From Rhexocercosporidium sp. MPI-PUGE-AT-0058 (Eukaryota; Ascomycota; Leotiomycetes; Helotiales), in the NCBI GenBank assembly GCA_020746875.1, contig JAGTJL010000003.1:2356001-2420000 (forward strand): a stretch of 64,000 nt of DNA, read 5' to 3'. The translations under genes and the position numbers were made by a program. The notes beneath the pieces were generated by a model. The model ran no database searches and was not told where the DNA came from. It saw only the letters and a program-made list of their open reading frames with translations. This document shows positions 43,685 through 55,051 of this stretch, one piece after another; within the stretch, counting starts at the first letter, position 1, and each line of letters starts with the position of its first letter.

Positions 43685-44020
43685 TATGGGTTTGCCCATT
43701 CGGCTCCAGCATAGTTGAACACGATCAGAGGCCCTGCAATTCTGCAGTTCTGCGTCTCTGCGAAGGCCGGGGGACGCAGGATATGACAGGACGAGGCGGG
43801 GTCTCTAAAGCCAATTCGAAGGGATAGTTGGGGCTGCGATTGTAGGTCGAGATGCAAGGCTGCGGTAGGGTTGAGGAATGTAGATGTAGTAGCTATTGGT
43901 AATGGCTTCTGCGCGTTCCCGTTTGCCCGTATCGCATTGGCGTGTTGGTGTTCCTCGGATGAAACGCGTCAAGAGATGGAAGTCGTCGCAAAGGATTTCG
44001 AAGTCTTCGGTACTTTGCCT

Positions 44021-44037
44021 GGGGGGGGGTGGGGGGG
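44021..44037 (+). repeat. G9TG7 run
   Basis: Sixteen G in 17 bases on the plus strand, upstream of the kinase gene. Such runs can form G-quadruplex structures and are prone to length errors. Confidence 0.8.
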
Positions 44038-44582
44038 ATATAAATCCCTGCAACAATGACCGAAAGGTGGGCACACACTCTGTCCGTCTGGATGGAATCA
44101 AGGAGATTCTGGGAGAGAATTGCCGGTCTAATTTCGGGAATGAAATAGAAGCAGAATTGAATTGTTGGATCCAGAGACAGAACGACTGTCGGGAATCTGC
44201 AGAATAATCACGTCCTCAACGTATTTTCTTCCTTCTTTCTTTCTTTGCACGTGAAGGAGAGAGAGCCTGTACAGTATCCGGTCGGGCTCATGGATGGAGG
44301 GGCACCGATTGACGTACGGGGCTGAAGAAGCGAAGAATTGTGTATCTATCTATCATCTGTCTTCCCCAGGACGGCTGGCGTTTGATAGCAACGATGCAAT
44401 ACACACTACTAGGCTTTTGATAGATGCCTCACTCAGTACGGACCGCGAGGTAGAGGAATCGAGACGGCGTAGGCACTGGATGGAGGAGAAGAAGAGCGAT
44501 CGATGAATCATGTCCTTCCCGTAGAATTACTTACGGCTGAGGCCTAACGTAATTACTCGTCTGAACTGCACAGCCGATGGAT

Positions 44583-44598
44583 GACTGACTGACTGACT
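44583..44598. repeat. (GACT)4 microsatellite
   Basis: Four perfect GACT units, the same unit as at 1505-1524. Confidence 0.8.
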
Positions 44599-46123
44599 GG
44601 CAGTTCCTGGTCAGCTGCTGGCTTCCACAAGGTCTTCTCCAACATCCAGCCCGTGCATTGAGCGATAAAACTCTCCCTTCCATAGTTCCATAGCTTACTT
44701 TTCGGACTGATGTTGCGATCTCGCAGTTTTGTTCGCTAGACCGCCTGACACCCGCTGTTCATGCGACCGAATCATCGTCAATTCCCTCGTCCCTTGTCGA
44801 TGCAGGCACTCAAACCGGCCATGGGGGTCACGATATGATCGAAACTCCCATAACCATTGCTTTCGGGCCGGCACTTCCTGCTCCGTGCCCTTACTCGTGT
44901 AGCGAGTCAGTATTGTCGTTGCCAAGTTCTACGACCTTCAAAATTTCGTTGTTTGCACTTCCTCAAGTCCGAGGTGGTGTTCTGAATTATTGTCATCTAG
45001 TAATCATTCTTTTACTCATGTCATGATGACCCAGAGCTGATGTGAGACAAAGTCCAATGGAAGCGTGCTCGGGAGATCAGCCCCTCCTATTCATCCGACC
45101 CAGATCTGTGGGTTGCACGGTGTTTGAAGGGTCAAGTTGTGATACCCATCCGAGTTTATGAATGGAGTGGGCGTGTTTGTGTTACAACCTTTTTGCATTT
45201 GTCGAATAGGAACTCCTTGCGGTCTCCCCGCGCTGCAGATGTTCGTGAGGGAATATTCAACAGAAAGTGTGGTCTGATGATAATACTTTGGTACAAGATA
45301 TACTTGGTACTTGATGTAGCAACAGCCACTTTCAAAAAGGTTACAGCCCGTAGTGCTTGGGCTCACAGTCAAGCCAGAATTCTCACCGATATTTCAACTT
45401 CCTAGGTCACTGGAATACATAACGAAACGATGGACTGCAAAAGTTCCTGCTTGCTTTTGTGACTGTAGACGTTTGAAGAGTTTTGGAGGTAACGCAATCC
45501 GGTCGCCAGCGAGACTGTAGAGGTGGAAATATGAGAAGAGAGAAATATGGATTGACTTACTTCCTCGACATCAGAGAAACAACAGCTAGTACATGACTTT
45601 GAATAATTATACTAGCTATCCTAAGGCAGGAGAAAATGAAATAGTAATTCCTCTAATCAGTCGAGAATCCCTCTGATTTTCGGTCCTACTGACGCTTCAA
45701 TGTGTTCCTCAAAATCCAAGGAGTTTGAATCAGCCCACGCTGCCACGCTGCCACACTGTACCAACGAGTTCTTACGTGCTACTGGAGCAACGACATAGAT
45801 TCAAACGAGAAAGATCATGAGAATGAAAGAAATTTTGAAACTAAAACACAACAAGAACGGTTTATTGCCACTTGGTAATCAAGAAGCGAGGAAGAAGCGA
45901 AGGAGAAAAGGGGGGACAAGGCTGATGATGCGCTAGCCCGATGCAATCTAGCTTGTCGTCAGTCAGGTTAATCCGATTTCAAGATATCCAGCCTCTCGTG
46001 GTCAGGGCTTCAACGTCGAATTAGTTCCTAGTATGTGAGAACAGATGAGGCAACGGCGACAACGAATGCTGCTTTTGCAAAGATAGACGCGAGTTCAACG
46101 GCTACGAGCCTCCGCCTCAGTCA

Positions 46124-48818
46124 ATGTCGAGACTCCAACCGCGGACCAAGGCTGTGGCAACTGTTTCCTCCCAGTCCACCTCTGCGACAAAAGACCCCCC
46201 CTCAGGACCAGCAACCCAAGGGTCTCGTCAGAATGCTCGACCTCCAGCAGTGGATCCGGTATCAGACCGCGCGACTCTGTTCTTGATCCGTCGAACGCTG
46301 TGCTCGCAACTGGGCGAGAAGGGTCGAAATACTCCTGCGCCAATCGACCAGCTCCTCCCGCCTTTGACGAGCAGCAACGAGGTAGATTTGCAGCTGTACG
46401 CTCTCATATCTATCATAATCCGGGAGTTTGTGCAGACATGGTATACGAAAATCACCCCGGATCAGGTCTTTGTGGAGGAGGTGGTAAAGATCATAGCCCA
46501 TTGCACTAGGGCACTAGAGCAAAGGTTGCGGAAGGTTGATCTGGAGAGCTTGCTTTTTGACGAGTTGCCAGAGCTGCTAGAGATTCATTTGCAAGGTATT
46601 TGATCCTTCAATACTGTCATATTGCTCTACTGATATGCAATGTAGCCTATCGAGCTTCCCGCAACCCTTTCCATCCAAGCCCAGTCGAATCAAATCCCCG
46701 ACAGATATACCACTCATTGTGGCCCTTCCCCGCTCTATCTCCCGTTCCCAATGGAGCGCAGGCTACTATCGAACAGATAGAGAATGAGTCGGCATACAGA
46801 CAGCTATTGGTTCAAGGTGTTCTGGCCGTACTATTGCCAACAGAGGACTTAGAAAATGACTGTTTGACTACCCTTGTAGGTCAAATATTCTCTGAGATGA
46901 TCCTGGGTGGTGGTATTGGTGGGAAAGCTTCCGAGCCGTGGTTGCTCTGGGAGGGTATAACGAAGATTGCGGAGGTCATCCAGACCAAACTGCCCAACAA
47001 CAAAGCGCAAGTCCGGGTTGAGAGATCGAATTCAGATCTCATGGATTCGGTTCCACTGAATCTTACTGGCAAAAGATCGAGGCAGTGGAAGGTTGGCCGC
47101 TCACTACACAAAATGTTTTGGCTCGTGCTTCAATATGGATTTGTCACATTCACGGCCATCCGCTTTTTCATCATTACCCTCGCTACGGCGTCTTCATTAC
47201 CTTCTCGTATTGCACCTACGACGAAGCTTACTGGCTCGAATTTAGCGAACGATCACATGGAACCGTCTGAGACTTCTTCAGCAACTCGACAGGTACCGTC
47301 AAAACAGCCTATCGTGCAGATGAAGATATGGTCTTGTGTCTCTAGCTGTCTGGATCTAGATGCCCGCATGCCTTGGCTGAACGCCACAATATCTTTCCTT
47401 CAATGGGCTTCACTTACCGGGCCTGGGGAAATCGGGATTACGGACGGAATGGTTGACAAGTAAGTGGTTGATTTCTGAAACCCCTCCACACGTTTTGCTC
47501 TCCTGCCCTGGCGCGTAATGACCTATGTCACACCGCATGAAATTTCAGTCACTTGACTTCATTTGTCCCAGTGAGCTTGCAGAAGTCGAAGTTTTCGATT
47601 CTGGCCCCAAGCCTCCATTTTCCGTTATCGTTATGCATGACATGCCTGCAAATCTGCGGATGTTGAAACGGGAAGGCGGTTCGTCTGTTCTAGCAACCAG
47701 GTCAGATCGGTATTTTGACGTCCGTTCCCCTCGACACTAAGCACAAGTATTGATGTCGTGGAACAATGAACCAACCGATTCTCCATTGAGAACCTGGGCT
47801 TGATATTTCGCGCAATGATATCATGTTATATCAGCCCAACGCTACCATGCTAGCTCTCATATCCAATCATGTTCGACGTGTTTTGCTCGCATGGCCCTCA
47901 ACGTTTTGGGTACCTTGTCCGCATAACTGTTCATTGCCACCCTTGTCCAATGTCAACCAGCGGTGTTGGAAGACGAGAGCGAGGAAGCCTTACGACAGCC
48001 TTCTTTACGCGCCCGGCGCAATTATTGCAAGGGTCTCTTATCCGGCTGCTTCGCGTCGTACCGCACCCTTCCTCCCGCACCAAGCTTGTCCTATCAGCCA
48101 CTCGTTCTCGTCTCGCCTCGTGCCCGCTGTCGAGTCTGCATTCTGGTCTGCATGCCGCTCCAAGATCAAGCCCAAGACCAGACCAGACCGAAAATGCGAC
48201 CTCTCTGCAAGCCCCACAATGTCCGTGGACCTCACTCCTCCCCATGTAGTAATTGAGGGTTTAGTAGGGGTGTTCACAGATCTCTCCCCGGCATCATGTC
48301 AAATTCTCCATCATTCTCAACTCTCCTGCATGGTCTACGCCGCACGGCATCTAAGGCATCATCCTGCAGTAGTGGTGGAAAATCTCCAACTCGTCTAGAC
48401 CATTGGCTGACATACGGTACCTACGTCTCCCTACAGAATTCTCTCTCATGCAATCCAGACCCATGTGTTAGATCCAACGCTCCTCCCTCTCCTCCTCCGC
48501 ACGACACGAGCAGCACTCTTCCCCAACAACACTCTCGCTCCCCCACGCAGCATCCCCTCTCCGCCCGAGCAGCTGCTCATTCGACGGCGATGCGCTGAGA
48601 CCATCCTGTCGCTCGTACCGGCCAGGATCCAAGATGTATACTTCGGTCCTGGTATAGACCGCCGAGTCAGGGAAGTCGAGGACGTATTGAACGTCTTCGA
48701 CGACAGCTACTGCAATAAGCACTTACTATACGGGGTTGTTGAGTTGATCATCGTACGTCTGCTGCCGGAGATGGCGGAGAAAGGCGTGGAGGAGCTCTTG
48801 GAGGAAAGACTCAGTTAG
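46124..48818 (+). CDS. PXA-domain (phox-associated) membrane protein
   Basis: Exons 46124-46595, 46646-47459 and 48437-48818; 555 aa. The PXA domain shows RRTLCSQL, LPPLTSSNEVDLQLYALISI, REFVQTWYTKITPDQVFVEE and ALEQRLRKVDLESLL, then ALSPVPNGA and ESAYRQLLVQGVLAVLLPTEDLEN. A hydrophobic segment follows (LQYGFVTFTAIRFFIITLATAS), so the protein is probably membrane-anchored. The last exon joins as GMVDKILSHAIQTHVLDP and carries LLRTTRAALFPNN and RRRCAETILSLVP. PXA proteins, often with PX or RGS domains, work in endosomal sorting; no PX domain is present here. Intron 1 is 50 nt; intron 2 is 977 nt, far longer than any other in the window. The final exon's frame and family strings support the join. 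Confidence 0.82.
47460..48436 (+). other. 977-nt intron of the PXA gene
   Basis: Runs from GTAAGT to CTACAG. It contains several medium frames (for example 47525-47740 and 47823-48398), none with a recognisable domain. It has no inverted ends or target duplication that I can see. Confidence 0.6.
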
Positions 48819-49974
48819 ATGTCAGCAGTAGCCCAGACAAGACCTACAGAAATGACAATATTTGCTCATTTCACTCAAACACGGTAGTTCAATGGGACAG
48901 ACACACAGGCTTTTTGTCAGAAGGGGCCTCCCGAAAAATATCAGATAGGGCCGCCTGTAGATTTGAGAGAGAGATAGAGAAAAACAACTATGAATCCTCC
49001 CTCCGATCCTATCCATGGCCCAAAGCTAGCCAGTCGACCCATTATCTGTCATCCATCAGACAGCATGCCATATTCCCCATCCATCCCCATCCCTATTCCC
49101 ATTCTCTCCCCTCCCCTCCATATCTTGACTATCTTGCGATCTCCGTCTTCCTACCAATGCCTAGTCCAAATCCGACAGAAAGAGAATAGGAGAGAAGAAG
49201 AAGAAAAAAATACAACCCAACCAAAAGTAAAGAGAATTTCAAGCCCAACCCGAGTCCGGCCTCTCAGGTATCATGCTCCAGCTCCAGCTCCCGCTCCATT
49301 CCCCAAACCGTCAAACCATCAAGCTGTAAACGAACAAAAAAAGGAAGAAAAAACCAAACACAAAAGAGTATCAACCGCACCATACAAAGCGGCGCGTAGA
49401 ATCGAACCAAAGAAAGCGTGCTAGACCAAATGGATGAAAAAGCATTATGAATAGAAAACGGAACGACTAAAAACAGAAAGTGCGCAAGTGGGGAATTTTG
49501 TTCGAAATCCGAGGGTTTTCGCGTGAGCGTGGAGAAGTGTATTCTTTGGGTATATAGACGTGCGTGCGTGTGGTTCCTTTTTTGGTGTTCCGTTGTTTCC
49601 CCTATGGGTGCCAGCCTGCACCCCCGAACCGTTGTAGATGAGGAAGAGAGAGAGAGAGAGAGAGTTATGGTATAGAATAGAATAGAATAAGGACATGGGT
49701 GTGAAGAGAAGTGTCGTCGTCCGCAAATCAAGCAGAGTTGGCGAACGAACATGGATAAATGTACGGTATGGGACTATGTTGTTGTTCGCCGGGAGATGAG
49801 ATGTGTACAGTGGGTGGTTCGGAATGTTGTAGATGGGGGAGATAACGCCGTAGAAATGTGCTGATGCTGGTTGTAAGGACAGGCCTGAAGGAGATATGCG
49901 AGTGTTGATCTGGTGTGAGATGTACAAGGTGTTTTGGGAAAGCGAGGGTTTTGGGTGAGGTGTTAACGCAAGGT
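48819..49974. other. Convergent spacer with GA repeat
   Basis: Tail-to-tail gap of about 1.16 kb between the PXA and CENPB-type genes. Holds a GA run (49645-49662) and a TAGAA triplet repeat just after. Long 3' UTRs are likely. Frames here are low complexity. Confidence 0.55.
49645..49662. repeat. (GA)9 microsatellite
   Basis: Nine GA/AG units read directly, followed by three TAGAA units to about 49690. Confidence 0.75.
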
Positions 49975-51858
49975 CTAGCATCCTGCGCTCATGGATTGCT
50001 CCATCTTTGGTGGGATTTCACAATCCTGCTCTGCGATTCGGTGGAGGCCTCCTGGTAGCGATCCATTGGAGTTCAGTCGAAGCTTTTCGGTAAGCTTCAG
50101 GACGGTCATGTATTCGTCTCGATCGACTAGCCCTTGAGAAGTCGTGGAGTGGTTCAGAAAGGCGAGGAGAGTGTCTAGAGCCCTTCGAGCATCGTCCTGT
50201 GTTGGCGAGCTTGGTGCTGAGGATCGAGGAGGTGATTGGAGACCAGAAACTGCCGTCATAGAACCATTGCTGCTGCTGTGATGCAGAGATTGGAGTGGAG
50301 GAGAAGATATCGCTGAATCCATTCCGTATGAAGGTGGCATTTCATCCATGGGGGAGTCCAAAGCTGATGAAGGTGCGGTCAAGGGGTGATTATACTTTGG
50401 AGTCAGTGGCTCATTCCCTTGAGTCGAGATAAATGACGGATCGATTCCAAGCATGGGGAACGTTTGAGATCGCGGCCGCTGGAAGTTGCCTGGGGGAGGT
50501 AGTCGAGCTTGTTGCGAGGGTAGCCAGGAGCCGGACTGATCTGGCGAGAACGCAAATGGTGTTGAAGGGCTTGTCGGACCTCCGGAAAATGAGGACGGCG
50601 CAGTGTCTGTAAAAGCACTTGACAGAGATGTTGTGCTCTGAGAATTCGAATGCCTATATCCTCCACTCTCGTGACCAAAATATCCATTCAAGTGCTCCGA
50701 TTTGAGATCCTCGTCGCTCTTGGTCGCAGAGAGCGGTGATGGTGACGGCAAGCCACTTGGCGAGGTTGGGGAGATGCCATTGGGCGTCTGTGAGGCCGAG
50801 TGTCCAGCTGACTCCGGGTTCAGCGAGCCACTGTCGGAAACGTTCGTCTCAGAGGCTCTCCGAGCAAGTTTGGCCCCTCCAATCCCGTTTCTGCCCTTGA
50901 ACTTCTCCAACCAGCCTGCGCTATTCATCTTGAGATAGCTCTCGTTGTTCGGGTGAACGGTCGTTGCAAAGAAGCTGGCCTTGTCTTTGATCTCATCGTC
51001 GGTCAAAGGATGTCCCGATTGTTGCAACTTTTTGGCCCATGCGGAAAGGGCTCTGTCGATGTCTGGGAACTTGGTTCCTTTCCGTTTGACAGGTGAAGGA
51101 CATCCGTTGTCTGGGCCGAGATACTTGTCCTTTTTGCGTACTACCTTTGAAACGGTGCTGAACAGAAGTTAGTTAGCAAATCCAAAGCATGGCCCAACGC
51201 CGCATCGTACCTTCGCTCAACACCAAACATTGCTATGATAAGTTAGTTGGATGAAGATAAAAGTCTGGTGAAGAATGACCAGTCCATTGGGTTCTTGTTC
51301 GAGAAATCTCGAAACGATCTTCCACGAGACCAAGCAATTTGTTGTTTGCAACTCACCTCCAATTTCTGTCTGCTTCACAGTAGGATTGTCCACATGGTAC
51401 TGACACATCCGCCTTCGATCACTATCTGTAAGTGTTTTTCGAGGCGAAGAAGTAGAATGGCCTGTTCCCGCCCTGGATCCGTTCCCTCTAACCACAGGAG
51501 GAGCTGATACTGGAACCGTGATAGTTGGTGGTGGGTAGCTTGCTGGATTCGTTAACATACTTGGCCATGTTGAGTGACTGGGCATGATGAGAGGATGCAA
51601 TTGTTGAATGGAGGGATGGGCGGGTGAAGGCTGCAGTATTGGCATCCTTTGCGGGGTGTATGATTGTGAAGTTGGCAACCCCTCGTGGTGAAGTGGCTGT
51701 TGGATGAAAGCAAACCCGTTTTGTTCATACACTGGCGATTGATGTTGCGAAGACGAATTGAAACTGTGATTCATGTCCCATCCTGCATTTCCCCCATACC
51801 CCCCATTCTCATGGCCCGTATGATGATTCTCATGGTCCATCCCGAATTGCGATATCAT
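49975..51858 (-). CDS. CENPB-type helix-turn-helix DNA-binding protein
   Basis: Exons 51357-51858, 51211-51232 and 49975-51157; 568 aa. The 22-nt second exon codes AMFGVER and completes the first helix-turn-helix: RRRMCQYHVDNPTVKQTEIG + AMFGVERSTVSKVVRKKDKY, residues about 147-190. The second CENPB-type half follows (KFPDIDRALSAWAKKLQQSG, PLTDDEIKDKASFFATTV, SAGWLEKFKGRNGI, to about 270). The rest is Ser/Pro-rich and may be an activation region. Its last 80 residues include a helical DDARRALDTLLAFLNH and EYMTVLKLTEKLRLN. The domain pair comes from pogo-type transposases and is used in centromere-binding and regulatory proteins. No DDE transposase domain remains, so this is a host regulator. 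Gene target unknown. Confidence 0.87.
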
Positions 51859-54800
51859 AGAGTTGTGCAGCGTCCGATGTAGTTCCAGTGTCTAGTTGTT
51901 GATGGCTAAAATCCGGTGCAAGCCGTGCGCTGAGAGGATACTCAAGGCCAATGTTCCAAGCGCAAAACAAACATATACTGCAATGGCTTTGTTTCGAGGC
52001 AAGGCGAGTCGAAGAAGCTGATGTTGTTCCTGGCTAAGGCTGTCCTTCAAAACGCATGCATGATAAGCAATGGCTGTGGTTCCTGGGTGCGGTGCGGCGT
52101 CAATATATCAACCCTGCCTCAAGCAGCTGCAGCAGCGTTGAAGTCTGGGTGTTGGAAACAGAGACAGACAAGTTGAGGTCGAGCGCGAGAGGCTGCTTGC
52201 TTAAACGCGCATACAGCGTAAAAGGAATTCAAACATGCAGGTCGAAGCAGGCAGTTGGTCTGAGTGCCGGGGGAAGGGCACACGGTGAGATGTATGTACT
52301 GAGAGGTACAGTAGTGGGTTGGGTTTGGGTGTGGGAGGAGATGCAGGTGTAGTTGCAGTCGCAAGTAGTGTGGTGGCAGGGTTGGGGCCAAACTACCCTT
52401 CCCTACCTTACCTTACCTACTACGAGCACTTGTGCGGAGAAGCTGTGGCTTTAGTGCCTACATGCCGAGAGGAAGAGGAGCTCTGCTCTCTTCGGACTTT
52501 GAAGCTAGGAGGGTGGCCGTCTAGGTTCATGAGCGTGGGTACGAGGGTAGCCTGGTGTGTCCATGGTGCATGGCATGGCATGGCATGGCCGCCAGATGAT
52601 ACCCTGGTGCGTACAAGGGCAGCAGATAGGGCAGCGTAGCCTAGCGTAGCATGGGAGGGAATAATAATGAAGGAGGGGGGAGTTGGGCTTGAGTTGAGAA
52701 CTGGCACCGGTCAGGACGCAGCCACAGAAACCTGGCTGTGTGGCTCTGTTTCTCCTGAGCTCTCCAGCTGTGAGTCCTCGATCCTGTCGAGTATCGCGGG
52801 AAAAATTAGGGGCTTTCAGCAGTCAAATTAAGGGCCGCCCTCTGCGTCTGGCGTCGTCCAGATGGGGAAGAGCTGCGCAACAGGGCAGGGCAAGGCAGCA
52901 TGCCAGTGAAAGTGAGTGAAAGCCGATATCGATCTCGAACCAACCTTGGGCACTTGCGCCAGGCCTCCGAGTCTAGTATCTTTCCAGCATATCTTTTACT
53001 GAATTGATTTTACTTTCAAAGCTCCGCGAATAGTAATGATCCAAATAATTGATTTTGGATAGCGCGCCGCAGCCACCATCCGCGCAAACAAGCAAGCACG
53101 CACGTTATTAGCCATGTCTCGCGGCTTCATCGGGGAGAAAGTCCACACTTGGGCACGCGGTCCATCTCGGGCTATGGGCCGTTCCTTCACGTCCCGAGCA
53201 GTGAGGCTTTCTAGTGAACGCGCATCTCCAGAGCCAGGCCAAGAACAGGGCATACTGGGTGAAAACCTGGCTTTCTCGCAAGTGATGTGCGGTGCGAATC
53301 GAGGCTGGCCTCCAGGCGGCCGATATCGTTCCTCCGTCAGCAATCAACAAGTCGTTGTGGAGGTTGGGGGTTGGTAGGATTGACCAGGGGAGGCAATTGG
53401 ATAAGAGATAGAAAGATGCAGGGTGTGGTGGTGGTCCAAGCAAGCAAGCCGACCTTTGCTGGAAGCTTTCCAAGTGGCTCGCCTCGGCTGCTGTGTTGAC
53501 CTCCCAAAGATCTTTCTCGTTTGTTCTCAACATTCAAACAATCAATCCTCTGAATAATTTCGTATCTGTTGCTGGCAGATCTATTGTGAATTTTTCGCTT
53601 TGAGACCGTTAGTATCAGATGCCGACGACGATCTCTCTGGGAAAGGGGGCAGAGCCGTTCCGTTCCTGAACGGCCATCGCTTGCTGGGCAGAGCAGACCC
53701 TGGAGACAATTCCTCTGCTTACTGGTGATCCTCAACGAGCGATCAGAGGTGCCCTGGTTTTCTTTTTCCTTGGCATTGGCTCATTATCGTAGCATTAAAT
53801 TGCGCCGTCGTGTGGCACAACGACAATTGCGATGCAACAGGTAGAGGATCAGCAAGAAAGACATTTGCAGACTTGCTTCTGGACGCCATCAGCCTCGTGT
53901 AAAGGCTTTATTATTCCTTCCCAACCGTCGTCTCACCTTTCGTTATTCTCACGCCAACTTGCCAAGTGCCGTAACTGCCCTCCGGAGTTTTCCAGGTTAA
54001 TCTTATCTTGATTTCAGATGCTGAGATCAGACGCGTTCTAGACTCTCCCTCTTGCGCAAATCGTACCGCCCCGAAGACGATCACTTTGGTACTCTAGACG
54101 TTAACCGATTTCATTTAAGCATTAGAGTTCCCCTTTTCCTACTCTCACCGCGTTAGACGACGATCAGGACACTGGGGAACGATGTTACGATTCTAATCCT
54201 ATTGCCTTCCTGCTCGGCGGCTCGAGAGGCCTCCTGAAAGGCCGGCTGTGAGCATAAACCTGTCGAATTAATTTCAACCATCAATTTCCCCAAACGATTG
54301 GCTGAGAAAATTCGAAATCTCGGTTGTTTCTGTGAGTGCCTTGAGTGTTGATAGGTTGGATGAAAAGCCCCCAGTTGGCCGTCTCCTCGCTGCTTTAAAG
54401 GCAATTGTTCCAAAATTAAGCGCCCACAAATGTCTGTGCGTTCGCACTGATGAGCCATGATCCGGATCCGCTCGATGCATCGCAAAAGGGTCATTGTTCG
54501 GTTATGCAATTCGAGCCCGCCCTTGAAGGCTTGTTCTCCGATGGCAGGAAGGACGGTTGCTGCATGAGAGTGGTCGTCTGGGGTATCGGTAAGGATCTGT
54601 CTTTCTAATCAGTGGGGTGAATATTGAGTGTTGAGACTCGATATCGATCTTGACAATCGCGAGCCAATGCCAGGCTCAACATTGTAGGAAGACCTGGCTT
54701 TGACAAAGCATTCTCAGACATGTTTGATAAATTCATCTATATGCCTTCCTCATGCGTCAACCAGCAAAAGAAACTCTCTCTTCTTCGGAAAAGGACGAAC

Positions 54801-55051
54801 AAGACTGGCTAATACGTGCGACAGAAGTCTCCTGAGCCGTTGTCGTCGTCATCTAAGTCCGTTGCGTTTGACCGAGAAACAAGCCGTCGACTTCTGGCAA
54901 AAGTGCAGCTATTTACAAAGTCTCAATTCTTTTTCCTCTCTCCAGTATTGATTCCTTCGGCCTCTGAAAGTCGAGAATGTTTGCCGTGCCGTCTTGGCAT
55001 GCTGATAGGCTCTATCCTTTGAGGCCATGGTGCTTAATAGCCTGATGCCTC
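51859..55051. other. Long 5' region of the CENPB-type gene
   Basis: About 3.2 kb without a gene. Contains a GCATG tandem repeat (52568-52589), CTTAC-type runs near 52400, and many short frames on both strands that look like chance. A long 5' leader with upstream frames, usual for fungal regulators, or an unseen non-coding transcript is possible. I see no tRNA-like fold. Confidence 0.5.
52568..52589. repeat. (GCATG)4 tandem repeat
   Basis: Four perfect GCATG units plus GC; read directly. Confidence 0.85.

Larger units (their letters stand above)
43685..46123. other. Gene-free promoter region with G-run and microsatellite
   Basis: A 2.4-kb divergent gap between the PAS kinase and the PXA gene. 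Contains a G9-T-G7 run (44021-44037) and four GACT units (44583-44598). Frames such as 43896-44207 are unconvincing. Long regulatory regions or 5' UTR introns could lie here, but I cannot place them. Confidence 0.55.

Noticed and set aside
47823..48398. 191-aa frame inside the long PXA intron
   Set aside because: No domain, overlapping frames of equal quality in the other phases, and it lies between exons that join well.
49445..49981. 178-aa minus-strand frame before the CENPB-type gene end
   Set aside because: Made of pyrimidine-rich repeats (Ser/Leu/Pro runs); no conserved segment.
49975..51858. Pogo-type transposon
   Set aside because: The CENPB-type helix-turn-helix is present, but there is no DDE domain and no terminal repeats; intron-bearing single gene, so treated as a host gene.
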